Origin: Cunninghamella blakesleeana
Lineage: Eukaryota; Mucoromycota; Mucoromycetes; Mucorales; Cunninghamellaceae
Assembly (NCBI GenBank): GCA_017871115.1
Contig: JAFCIZ010000005.1
Coordinates: 5,201,501-5,265,500, forward strand
Direction of reading: 5' to 3'
Length of the DNA: 64,000 bases
Position 1 is the first letter of the stretch, and each line of letters begins with the position of its first letter. The notes beneath the pieces are model-generated. The model was not told the DNA's origin. It saw only the letters and a program-made list of their open reading frames with translations, and made no database searches. A program made the position numbers and the translations under genes. Positions 35,465-47,802 of the stretch are shown one piece after another.

Positions 35465-36022
35465 TTATTTATCTTTGCCTTTTTTATCTTATTTATAATT
35501 TTTATTTAGTTTTCGAAATATCAAGCTGGAGAATTTGGTTATTGTCCAAGGTATCATTGTAATAAATGTAAAGTGTTACCTTGTGGACAACATGATCTAC
35601 CTCGACAAAGTACAGTGCGTCTTTATTGTCCTAATTGTAAAGATATTTATATTCCTTTTAATATCAAACATTCTAATATTGATGGTATGTAAAAAATAGA
35701 AAACAAAATAAAAACATAAAAAAGAGAAGGGGCAGGCAAGAGAAAGAGGCAAGTCTTTATGCTTTTTTTTTCTTTTTTATAAAAAACTATTATATGGACT
35801 CATCCCATATATGTATTTTCTCATTTTTATATAGGTGCTCATTTTGGTACCACTTTCCCTCATTTATTTGTCCAAACATTTCCAGAGATTATACCTCAAA
35901 TTGAACAAAAGACCTACGTTGCGAAGCTATTTGGATTCCGTATTAATGAACGATCTCAAAGTGGGCCAAGGATGAGTTGGTTAAGAATGACGCCACCCTC
36001 ATCGACTGATCAAATGGGTTAA
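34641..36022 (+). CDS. CKB1: casein kinase II regulatory subunit beta
   Basis: This is the regulatory dimer subunit of protein kinase CK2, which stabilises the catalytic alpha subunits and selects substrates. Five exons were rebuilt: 34641-34650 (only 10 nt), 34741-34778, 35048-35317, 35510-35684 and 35835-36022, giving 226 residues. Blocks in order are WISWFCSQKGNEYYAEV, EDFIEDSFNLTGL, LYGMIHQRYILTRAGL, YQAGEFGYCPRYHC and LYCPNC. The zinc-site cysteines fall at 118, 123, 146 and 149 with the family spacing of 5, 23 and 3. DIYIP and GTTFPHLF then lead into a tail with KLFGFRIN. The choice between CKB1 and CKB2 types is not settled by the sequence. Confidence 0.93.
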
Positions 36023-36288
36023 TCTTCTTCATCAGAATAATAATAATGATTTATATTACATGTATATATTATTATTATTATTATTTATTCATTTCCATTT
36101 TGACTCACATATATTTACACACGCACACACACACATATATATATATATAAAACATCTTTCCCCCTTTTTTCTTTCTTTCTTGTATTTGATTTGTACAATA
36201 GTTGATTTTTATTTTTTTGACATGAATACATATATAAAAATGTAATAAAATAATAATAGCCGTAATAAAAATATAAGGAGCGAGTCAT

Positions 36289-36855
<567 letters not shown>

Positions 36856-37998
36856 GGTGACTAATATATATTTATAGTTGTATTTAATTTATTTTTTGCA
36901 AGTGAAAAAAGAAAGTGAATAAAAATTAGCTGATATTTAAAATTTCTTTGTCTATTGTTCCCCTTTTTTTTTTCCTTTGATCATCCATCCATTTTTATTT
37001 ATTATATCCATTACATCTATTCATTTATTCATCCATCCATCCTTTTTATTTTAATTATTTTTATTTTTTTAAAAAGTTGAATCCAATTTTTTTAATACTG
37101 AAATTTAAACATACATTAAACTTTTAAAAGTTAAAACAGGAGGAGGAAACCTATAATCTGATATTCCCTTTTTTATTTTATATATTAAAATAAAGTCAGT
37201 TCTTTTTCATTTTACTCCGCTAAATCAATGCTATTTTTTTTTTTATTCTTCTTTATCTTTTTAATGCCATTATAACTACGACCATTATTATTCATTATAG
37301 TTATTATATATAATGGCAATAATGAGTATATTCGAGTTATATAATTATGTTTTTTTTTTTTTTTATTTTATTTTTGATCATTACGATGAATTCTACTTGA
37401 AAATGAAAATATATTACTTAATTATCCCTTTTCGATTTTTAGCAATTTTACATTTTTCATTTTTCATTTTTCATTTTGTATATATATTCATATACATACA
37501 TACATACATACATACATACATAAATATATAATTCATGATTGTAATAATATTAATAGGTATATAAAGCTGTTATTATATTTGTGTTGAATATTACTACATA
37601 TAAACGTAAAAGTGTATTTTTTTATTCATTTTTTTGCATGAATCTGGGATTTAAACTTTATTAAGTTGTATTACTTAATGAATTGGATTACGTATAAAGA
37701 TATTAAGGAATATATAATTTTCTTTCTTTTTTATATAATATAAAAAATAAATCGATTATATAATATTTAATGTCTTGTTTTAAGACTAATATTTATTATG
37801 ATTTCTTGTTTTGTTATAAGATTAAAAACAAATAAATAAAAAATTTTCCCACCAAAGCCTAAATCAAATAAAAAATAAATAAATAAACATATATTTCGAA
37901 AATTCAAATGGTTTTTATTAGAGAGAGAAAAAAAAAATAAAAGCAAGAGAGCAAGCGAAAACGAGAAATATATACAAGGAGGTGTATGAATAATATTT
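36856..37998. other. spacer, no gene seen
   Basis: The 1.1 kb spacer is 5' of the ubiquitin fusion gene. It is pyrimidine-rich near the start codon (36957-37060, CATC-type repeats) and has a TACA run at about 37493-37522. No exon is recognised. Confidence 0.5.
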
Positions 37999-38538
37999 TT
38001 AATAAATGGAGTTTTTCAAGTCTTTTCTACTAGTATAAAATTCGGGATTGACATTGATCAACTAAATAAAAAACATGTATATAAATATGGATTAATTAAA
38101 AAATATATATATATAGTTTTAATTGAAATAAATAAATAGATATTATATTCCCTTATTTTTCATTTTTATTTACCTTAATGTTTTCATGTTGTTGAACTCT
38201 GTTCCAAGGATATGGGTTATTTTTACGATCAATTTGAATTTCTGGGTGAGTACGTAAAAGGTAAACTGTGTAGAAAATTAAAAAATAAATACATGTCGTT
38301 TTAGTATTAAAAAAAAATTGCGTAAGATAATAATTTAGATAGTTACTTACGAGGATAACTAAAAAAAAGAAAGGAAATAAAGAACAAAGAAATGAACAAG
38401 TTAATATAACAAGAATATATATATATATATATATTATTTATTATATACTTACGCTAAAGCAGCACCACAACCGCCACCAACAAATAAAAAGAGAGGGGAT
38501 AAAGCAGGGTTAGCACGAACAAAAGCACCTAAAGCCAT
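37999..38538 (-). CDS. NDUFA4: NDUFA4-like small respiratory-chain subunit
   Basis: This is a single-pass inner-membrane protein of the NDUFA4/B12D family, associated with cytochrome oxidase (formerly assigned to complex I). Exons 38538-38453, 38358-38351 (8 nt), 38265-38174 and 38061-37999 give 82 residues, matching the ~81 of the family. The N-terminal helix runs RANPALSPLFLFVGGGCGAA, then ALAYPLYLLRTHPE across the micro-exon. The conserved IDRKNNPYPWNR block precedes the C-terminus LINVNPEFYTSRKDL. The 8-nt exon is needed to keep frame between GAALA and YLLRTHPE. It has a good AG acceptor and a GTAAGT donor. Confidence 0.85.
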
Positions 38539-40138
38539 AGTGAATTAAAATGTAAGAGAGAATATAAAGAAAAGAAAACGAAAGAAATTGAAAAAAATTG
38601 AAAAAAAAACCATATTTTATAATAAAATAGGTCACATGATTTCACCAATCAAAAACAGTTTTTACCCCTTAAATATTATATATATTAGTGTGGGAGACAG
38701 AGTAAGAGAGAGCCTATTTTTCATGGGAAAAAAAAAAAAAGATAAAAAAAAATATACCTCAACATACGTATGTACTTTTTTTTTATATATCATATAATTT
38801 ATTAAATAATCATATAGTAGTAATCTATATAATACAATACAATATAATATAATATATGTATATAATATGAACGTTGTTTAAAACATTCTTGATAAAGCAA
38901 TTTTTATTTTCTTTTCTTTTTTTTTTAAAAAAAAAAGTGTGGGGTAGAATCATGTGTACTTGTAAAAAAAAAAGATCAATGTTTATCAATCCTTGATAAA
39001 AAAAGAAATAAAGATAGGTTAATCAATCATTACTGTAAAAAAGTAGACATTATTGCCTTTTCTATTAAAAAACTTTAAAATATTCGCATGAAATAAAATT
39101 AATTTAGATTGTGTGTGAGTGAAAGTAATAAAAAAAATTTAATATCCATTAAGATTATTGGTTAATTGTAAATATCATAGTAAAAAAATAGAATAATGAA
39201 ATAATTTATGTATATCACCACCAATGGTTAATAATAATAATAATAATGATAATGAAAGAGCTATTGTGCATTTTTTTTTTAAAATGCTCATAAAAAATTT
39301 AAAACTCATTTCTTTTTAAAGTGATCACTTTTTATTTTTTTATTTTCCTCTTTAGCTTTTTATTTTTTTCCCTCTTCAACTTTTTATTTATTTATATATA
39401 ATAGAGCAATGTTTTCATTGAATAGTATAAATTCCATTTATACATCAACATGATTATACATCTATGCATCACTAAAAAGAAAACGGATATAATATATACA
39501 ACAGGGATACCTTTTTTTTTCCTTCTTTTTCTTTTTTTCCTTTTTTTTTTTTTTAAAAAAAAAAAACTGTAGAATGATATAAATACATCTTAGCATAAGT
39601 ACATATATACATACATACATATATATAAAGTCATATACAAATATGCACATATACTCTATTTATAAAGAGTAATCTTATGGATTTATATTATTATTATTAT
39701 TATTATTATTATTTAATATAAATATAAATATAAATATATATTTTTTAATAAGAGGGAAAAATAGTAATAATAGTGAATAGATGTATGAAATAAGCTATTC
39801 TATATTAATAAGCACTTATATAATTGTTATTTATTTTATATATATACATATAATGCAGGTTTTCCCTCCCCCCCTTTTTTTACACCTCTTTTTTTTTTAT
39901 TTAATCAAAAAATTTTATTTCTTTCTCTCTTGACATTTTCTTCCTTTTTTATTTTATTTTCCTGCTATTCATTTTTATTGATCGTAAAATTTTTTCAATT
40001 TCTTTTCCTTTTCTTCATTTTTTTTAATTTCTCACTTTTATAATACCTCTTTATTTATCTATATCTACTCACCTATCTATCTATTCAATTATCTTATTTT
40101 ATTTTTAAAAAGAGATCAACAAAACAAAAAAAAAAAAC
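38539..40138. other. spacer, no gene seen
   Basis: This is 1.6 kb between divergent genes (NDUFA4-like minus, hypothetical plus). It holds a T14A12 junction (39541-39566), an ATT run (39685-39712) and pyrimidine-rich sequence just before 40139. No coding or RNA feature is recognised. Confidence 0.5.
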
Positions 40139-40618
40139 ATGACATCATATTGGTATTCAACAAATGGAATGGACCAACGAAAATTGTCCAATAAGCATAT
40201 GCAGTTATTAGATGAAGCATTTGAAAGAAGAACAAGAGTACAAATTTATGATGAAGAAGCATTAGGTCATAGTATTCCTGCCATTGCCAATCCATATCAA
40301 GGGACCATGTCAGCGGGTGATATTCATTATGGACTTTATCGTTATCCTTCATTATGGCAAATGGACGAAGAGGATGGTTATGATTTGGATACAAGCTTAT
40401 TAATGAATATCAACATGTCGCTATCTACTTCTTCTACATCTTTAACATCGTCAACTACAACAAAAAACAATAATAATAATACAAAGAATCGATTCCAACC
40501 GCATCAACATAAATTATTTTCTTATTCAAAACAATCCTCTCATCATCATCCATATTCTCAACGAAGAAAATCATCTTCTTTGCAAGATGATCCTTGTTAT
40601 TGTTGTATTATTAGTTAA
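40139..40618 (+). CDS. hypothetical protein with C-terminal CaaX-type motif
   Basis: A single-exon frame of 159 residues; I do not recognise the family. Residues 1-75 look globular (SNKHMQLLDEAFERRTRVQI, SIPAIANPYQGTMSAGDIHY, GLYRYPSLWQMDEED). Residues ~95-150 are Ser/Thr/Asn/His-rich and end in a basic RRKSSS. The C-terminus is DDPCYCCIIS, where the last four residues CIIS fit a CaaX box. Ser at the last position favours farnesylation, and two nearby Cys could be palmitoylated. A lipid-anchored membrane protein is therefore plausible. The ATG follows a long pyrimidine-rich leader and a run of A residues. No signal peptide or transmembrane segment is visible. Confidence 0.75.
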   Translation: MTSYWYSTNGMDQRKLSNKHMQLLDEAFERRTRVQIYDEEALGHSIPAIANPYQGTMSAGDIHYGLYRYPSLWQMDEEDGYDLDTSLLMNINMSLSTSSTSLTSSTTTKNNNNNTKNRFQPHQHKLFSYSKQSSHHHPYSQRRKSSSLQDDPCYCCIIS

Positions 40619-41175
40619 AAAAATAAAAGAAAAAAAAAATTAAAAAATAATAATTAAAAATGAAAATGAAAATGAATATATATAAAATAAATAGAAACTC
40701 ATTTATAGATAGATCTCCTTAATCATTTTATTGTTTACTATCATAACCTTATTCCTTTCTAACCCCTCTTCTACCTCCTCCTTATATATATATCTCTCTT
40801 TTTTTTTTTTTATGATTTTTTATTTTTTTTGCCTTTCTATATCTCCTTATATATATTATAGATACGTATGTGTCATGGTATAGTTTTTTTTTTTTTTTTT
40901 TTTTTTTTTTCATTCTTTTTTCAAAAGAATATATATATATACATATGTATTTGTATATGGATAGATATAAGTATAAATAGATGGATTTGGATTTTTATTT
41001 TCGTAATAAGAAAAAAAAAAAAAAAGGAAAAGAAAAAGAAAATATAACTTGTAGAAAAAGAAAGGATTAGATGGGGTGATGATAACGATAGATGATGAAA
41101 TAAAATAATAAAGTTAAAATAGATGTAATAAATTATAAATATATATGTACGTACGTATCTTTACGATTGGTCTCT

Positions 41176-41210
<35 letters not shown>

Positions 41211-41297
41211 CAATAATAATATAAAAGAGTAATTGGTATCATATTAAATAATAAAAAAAAAAATGGGTATCGACTTTTTTTTAAGCAAAAGGAAGAA
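40619..41297. other. 3' spacer between convergent genes
   Basis: The spacer consists of homopolymer runs, including a long T run (about 40887-40910) and a T15A18 junction at 41178-41210. No gene is seen. Confidence 0.5.
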
Positions 41298-41823
41298 TCA
41301 AAATAATAATAATACAATAAAAAAGAAAAAGGAAAAATCTATCTTGAAATAAGCCGTATTTGATACTGCTAAAGATATCAATTGATCAGAACGAAGGTTA
41401 CTAGGTACACCACCACCAGGTCGATTACATTTAAAATAGCTCGCACATGATTGTTTACATAGTCCATCAGTTAGTCCATTACATCCTGCTTCACATGTTT
41501 TTTCTTTCCCATTGCATTCGGCTATCACGACTGGCCATTGGAAAGGTAAACTATCTGGTAATTTATTCTAAATAAAATAAAATATATATGAAATTGAATT
41601 TTAAATACATAAATAAATAAATAAATAAACTTACTTGACAAGTGCATCCCCATTTTAATGTATTTATATCACAAAAACTAAAGTAAATAATACAGTAATC
41701 AGTTTTGGATTGGTATTTTTTTTATTTTTTTATTTTTTTATTTTCCATCATACTTTAAATTAGTTGCCTGATTACAAACGTTCTACATTTTTTTTTTTTT
41801 TTTAAAAAAAAGATGATTTGTAA

Positions 41824-41866
<43 letters not shown>

Positions 41867-42184
41867 ATTTGTGTATGTGTATGTTTGTGTTGATCAATAT
41901 TTACCATACAGTATGACTTTTGTTGATCACAAATTAAAGTTTTCTCGGTAATATTCAATTCATTGACAGACCAATCCCCTAAAGGTAAATCAACTATATA
42001 AAAAAAATAAAGTATATCAATAAATATACATGTACACATTTATTTTATATGCTTGCTTTGTATTACTATTTTTTTGTGATGAATTATCATTGGAAGAAGA
42101 AGAATTATCGTCAACATTTTGAGCAATAATAAAAGGTAAAAATAATATAATAGTCAATAGAGAGGAATGAATCCAATTATTCAT
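41298..42184 (-). CDS. secreted, probably GPI-anchored Cys-rich protein (DUF7707-like)
   Basis: Five exons (42184-42067, 41993-41905, 41782-41754, 41677-41635, 41567-41298) give 182 residues. An N-terminal signal peptide is clear (SSLLTIILFLPFIIAQN). The spliced core carries the cysteine pattern C-x6-C-x3-C-x9-C-x8-C-x-C: CDQQKSYC, then NVCNQ, then CDINTLKWGCTCQ. It continues with FQWPVVIAECNGKEKTCEAG, CNGLTDGLC and CASYFKC. This resembles fungal extracellular DUF7707 domains. A hydrophobic C-terminus (FFFFIVLLLF) after a polar spacer suggests a GPI signal. The 29-nt third exon (NVCNQATNL) is the least certain, but without it no splice path keeps the frame open. The function is unknown; the protein is likely at the cell surface or wall. 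Confidence 0.75.
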
Positions 42185-42685
42185 TTCTGTTATAAAAAAA
42201 GAAGAAGAGCTCTATTGAAAGGAGGAGGAAATAGAAAAAAAAGAAGAGAAAAGAAAAAAGAATAGTAATATTAAGATAATAATCATAATAAGATAATGAT
42301 GATGATTGTTTAATATGTTTTACTATTAAAGTCCCCTTTATTATTGAAAATGATCTTTATATAGAATAATCCCTTGATCAGTGCTTTCATAAATAAATAA
42401 AAATCTAAGATTAGGCGTAATATGTTAATTGATATGTCATATTAAAACAACCGTTTAAAGGGGACAAAGTCACTTTATGATATAAAATATAAATAAAAAT
42501 ATAAAAGGAGAAGGCTATTTAAAATATTTTCTAGGACCCCCTTTTTCCTATTTTCCTTTTCTTTCAATCTCTTTCTCTCTTTTTTTATTCACCTCTTCCT
42601 CTTATTTTTCACCTTTTCTTCTTTTTATTTATCTCTCTTTATTATAAAACACACTTTTACATTCCTTTTATATAATATTGATCTT
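42185..42685. promoter_or_regulatory. divergent promoter region
   Basis: This 501-bp region lies between the start codons of the secreted Cys-rich gene (-) and the exchanger gene (+). The exchanger side is pyrimidine-rich (42541-42660). No specific factor site is assigned. Confidence 0.4.
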
Positions 42686-45600
42686 ATGCCAATTCATTAT
42701 AAATCTTTTTTTTTTATTGCCTTTTTTATTATTGTTTTAATATTCACTCACTTTTTCAATACTAGTCCTAATATAACCTCCTTAGATAATGTATCCACTT
42801 TAAAATCTAATGTAAAAAAAAAAAAAAAGAACTGTTATATATATATACATATAGAAAAAGAATATCCTGAATAACAAACTAATATCATACATATATCTAT
42901 TATAGCATTGTAGTAATATTGAATTACAACCTAACCAATGTGAATTCGTAAGAGATACTTGCGATGGATTTAGTTCTTTATACCTTGAATTTTATTATTG
43001 TTCAACTTTATGGAAACCTGTGATTATTTTGATACTCGTAATAATATAATATAATATAATATAATATATTATGCATATATCTATATATATATACATATAC
43101 ATATACATATATATATATATATTTTCTATTATTAACTTGTTGCTCGCTTTTTCACCATCTCATTCTCTTTTTTTATTTTTATTTTAATAGCTATCCACTC
43201 TTTTATTATTATTTGGTGCCATTAGTATTGTTGCCTCTGATTTTTTCTGTAAGTTATCACTTTTTTATTTGTTTTTTTTTTTTTATTTTCAAATAATACT
43301 TTTTGCATGTACTTTTTTTTTTGACAGATTTATATATATATATATGTCTGACTTTTATTTATTCATATTCTCGCTCTTTCTTATTCTTTCATTTTAATTT
43401 TTATCAATCATTAGGTCCAAATTTACAAACCATCTCGGAAAAACTAGAGTTATCAGAAAGTTTGGTAAGAATCGCCATAGTAGCTATTTATTTATTTATT
43501 TTAAAGAATGAATTGAAATATTTAAAATTGTACTCTTTTAACTTTTTAACCTAATTAGGCTGGTGTAACTGTTTTAGCATTTGGTAATGGAAGTCCTGAT
43601 TTGTTTGGTACATTTAGGTAAAAATAAAATAATATATGCATAACGCTTATTTTTCTAAACAAAAATAAAAACAAAGAAGAATAACATAATTAAATAACCT
43701 ATATATACTTATATATCTATTTTATATTCCAATACATAGTGCATTAGATAATGGCTCTGGATCTATGGCTATAGGTGAAATTATTGGTGCTGCCTTTTTT
43801 ATTGTTTCCGTAATTACCGGTTGTATGGGTATTATTCGTCCTTTTCAAGCAAAACGTATTACTTTTATGCGCGATGCTTCCTTTTTAACCGGTGCTGTAG
43901 CCTTACTAACTTGGATTGTTTATCATGGAAAAATTTATTGGTATCATGGTTTAGCTTTAATTGGTTATTATATTACCTATGTTGTTACCGTTTTATTAAG
44001 CTCTTATAATTGGTCAGGTGATCAAGATATTCAAAAAGAAATGGTTTCCAAATTTGCATCGGCTCCTTTTGTAGATGAAAATACTCGGTTATTAGGATCA
44101 AAAGGTAAATAAGAATAATAATAAAATAAGGATAGCGCTTTTTTTTTTCCTTAAAATAATAATGTATTTTTTAAAAAAGGTGTCATATGGATTTAACTAT
44201 TTCTCTCATATATACTTTTTTTAACTATTAATTTAGGTGGTTCTATGAAACCTCCTCGTTTAGATATTCCTGATAATGGATTTACTTATTCTGTATCAGA
44301 TTATGAACCTCATTTAGGTCATATCATTTGCCCTACAACACCGCTTTCTTCAAGACCTTCTTTACATATTGATACTTCTCTTCATCAACAGCAACAAAAC
44401 TTACCTAGAACAACTAGTACAAATGGTTCTATTTCAACTTTAAGACGTTATCGACGTGCCATGACTCCACGTGTGGGTATCAGAACTTCATTATTCAGTG
44501 CAATTGAAGTAAGTGGATTTATACAAATAAAAATAAATAAAAAAAAAAAAAATGTATATATATTCACTTTTATTATTATTTTATCCCATTTCATTTCATT
44601 TTTAATAGTTCCAAAGTCAAGTCAACTCAATTAGACGTGCTAGTAGTACTCAACAAGTAGTAACGCCTTCTTTATTAGCACCTACAGAACAACCCCATCG
44701 TAGACGACAAATTTCCATGCCTCAAGAAATCTGGCAAAGATCTTCTTCACCTTCTTCATCTAATAATTTATACCTTCATACATCCCAGCATCAGCATCAT
44801 GGTAGACCTCGTGCATCAACATTAACTGGTAATAATCAATTATCGGTATCAGCAGCTTTAATAGGTGGAGGAGGAGGAGATGGAGAAGGAGGTGCAGCTA
44901 CAACAACAACAGCTGGATTATCAGTCTCATCATCCAATCATCGCCCAACTACACCTGAAAGTACAAATAGTAGTACTGGCGTTGCTGAAGATTATTTTGC
45001 TTATTTATCGTCACAACAGCAACATATTCCTTCTACTCGACCTATGCAACAATTGATGATTAACACACAACTTTTACCACCACCTTCCATTATTACTACA
45101 TCCATTTCTAATGACCATCAGCAAGTCCATGAAACCAATAACCAACAAGAAAGAACCATTCCCGAAATTCGCTTAGCTCCTCCAATGATGGAACAGTATC
45201 ATACACCTTTAACAAGTACCATCTCACCTAATTGTGAACGATTGCCTATTTTCCCATTAAATACAAATTCAAATTCAAATAATAATAATGAGCATGGTAA
45301 TTCATTACATGTCATGACACATAGTCCTAGTATGGCCAGTACCAATACAGAATATGATTGTTTTGTTTCAGCATGTCAAAGCCCTGTTGTTACACCTATC
45401 AATGATCATCCTTCTTTATCTATACCAACCTCACCTATTTATATCAATAAAGATACCACCACACTTGCAAGTGATTCTCATCTTCAACAACAGCAAATAC
45501 CTAAATTACAATATCATACTGTGAATAATATACATATCAATACAAATTTAAATGAAATTGCATCTATTTATAACAATACCACTACTCATAACCGTGATTT

Positions 45601-47350
45601 AAATATTTATCTCAACGCTTGGTATCCTCATTTAGAACAAATGACCATAGTCTTATTCCCAACTTTACAAGATTGGTCTTCTAAATCATGGTTCTCTCGT
45701 CTTAATTCTATTATTGCCATGCCACTCGTGTTTGTTTTCACTTTAACTTTACCTGTAGCAGAACCTGAAGAAATGAAAGTTGATGAAGTGGAAGTCATGT
45801 TACCAGAAGACGATGGGTATCCAATTATCATGAATGGTCCACCTTCTTCTATTTATCATCATCCATCTTCTTCTTCTTTTATGATTGAGTCTCACCATCA
45901 TTCTCATTCTCAACATCAACAGCAACAGTTATATGGTAGTGTAACTGTGACTGGTCCTTCCCCACCTTCTCATTCAACTTCTCCTCTTGATAAATTATAT
46001 TCTGATAATCATCATCAGTATAATCAACATCATTCACCTACCACACCACGCATTCGTACTACTGTCATTCCTAAATCAACTTCTTATTTAACAGTACCAG
46101 CTTCAGAAAGTGATTATTTATTAACTCAACCACACCATCATCCACAACCATCATCACCATCACCATCTTCTCCTTCTCGTAGTAGACAACCTACTTCAGT
46201 TTCTGAATTATCTGAAATGGTAGAAGAAGCTTTACAGCATGGTTGGTGTAAATGGTTGTTGGCTTTGCAATCTATTTTCGGTATTTGTTTTGTGTTTGGC
46301 ATTTTTATATGTAAGTTATTTTATTTTATTAAAAAAAAAAAAATAATGAAAGGGGAAAAAAAAAAAGAGTATACAAAAATAAAATAGAATGAAAGGGATA
46401 CTTATTATTATCATCATTTTTATTATCATTCTTTTTATATATATGCAGTGAATGAATTTTTAGTACCAACTCAAATTTTTATTGGTATTGGTATTGGTAT
46501 TTTCCTATGTATTACAGTTCTTCGAAAAACAAAAGTTGATGAACCTCCTGAATGGTTTTGGATGACTTCTTTTGCCGGTTTTATTATTGCTTTGAATTGG
46601 ATCTTTTTATTAGCTAATTGTATGGTCGGCTTATTACAAGCTTTAGGGAAAATCTTTAATATTAGTGAAGCTATCATGGGTTTAACAGTCTTTGCATTTG
46701 TAATGTTATATGAAATAATATTATTATTTTTTAAAAAAAAATAATCACTCATTTTATACTTGTCATTCTTTATTCTATTCTTTTTTTTTTTTTTAAAAAA
46801 AAAAAAATAGGGTAATAGTGTTGGTGATCTCGTGTCCAATACAGCCATTGCAAAAGTAAGAACAAAACAAAACAAAAATAAAATAGACGCCATGTATATT
46901 CATTTTTTTTCTTATATATTTATTTATTTAGATGGGATTCCCTACAATGGCAATTTCTGCTTGTTATGCTGGGCCATTATTAAGTAAGGATCGGTTAATA
47001 GGACAAAACAAATAAATAAAATGAATAAAAAATAAAACTTCATCAATGAAACAATATAATAATCGTTCATCTATTTCATTTATTTATTTATAATAGATAT
47101 GGTACTTGGTATAGGTGTCTCATCTACTTATCAAATATGGAAGTCAAGCGGCCAACCTTATCCTATCTATATTCCACATACCATTTTCGTATCAGCAGCA
47201 GGATTGTTGACCGTTTTATTAAGTACATTATTTGTGGTCAATATGAATGGATTCCATGTGAATAAAAATTTAGGTTATTGGACTATCTCCGTATATACTT
47301 TTTGTTGTATCGCTAATTTATTATTAGAATTTGGTGCTTTCAATTCTTAG
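42686..47350 (+). CDS. cation/Ca2+ exchanger (CaCA superfamily, NCLX/CCX-like) with very large loop
   Basis: Twelve exons, all in frame: 42686-42811, 42906-43037, 43191-43248, 43415-43464, 43559-43617, 43740-44104, 44237-44508, 44609-46310, 46449-46699, 46811-46855, 46932-46983 and 47097-47350; about 1121 residues. An N-terminal hydrophobic segment is followed by a Cys-containing lumenal stretch. The alpha-1 repeat has ESLAGVTVLAFGNGSPDLFG (~118-137) and the alpha-2 repeat has GNSVGDLVSN in exon 10. This pair marks the Na+/Ca2+-K+ exchanger-like CCX/NCLX group (yeast YDL206W relatives). Between the membrane halves is a Ser/His/Gln/Pro-rich loop of roughly 450 residues, a hydrophobic piece near 715-740 (IIAMPLVFVFTLTLP), and another ~145 His/Pro/Ser-rich residues. 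Ion specificity and membrane (vacuole, ER or mitochondrion) are not shown by the sequence. Confidence 0.9.
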
Positions 47351-47802
47351 TATTATATATATATATATATTTTACATATTTATTTATTTATTTATATATA
47401 TTACATATTTAAAACAAATATATATTTATATATATCTTTCATTTTTTTTTTTAAAAAAATATATATACACCCCTTTTATATATCAATATTCACCTATTAA
47501 TAGCTTATGATTAAAATTAAATAAATTTATATATATATATATAATGTATAAATATTTTAATGAAATAAATATAATTGAAACTACTCTATGCTTTTTTTTT
47601 TGTAATGAAGAAATATGAATGAACATAAATATATATTTATATACATATATTTATAAACAAATATTGTAATATAATAATAATAAAGATGTTGGTAAATAAT
47701 AATAATAATTATAAAAATGATGAATAATAAAATAAAATAAAAAATAAAAGTAAAGAAAAAGTATCAAAAAATCATTAGAATGGTTATAATGATAAGTATG
47801 AT
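47351..47802. other. 3' spacer between convergent genes
   Basis: A/T-rich 3' sequence of the exchanger and PRPP synthetase genes with several TA runs. No gene is seen. Confidence 0.5.
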
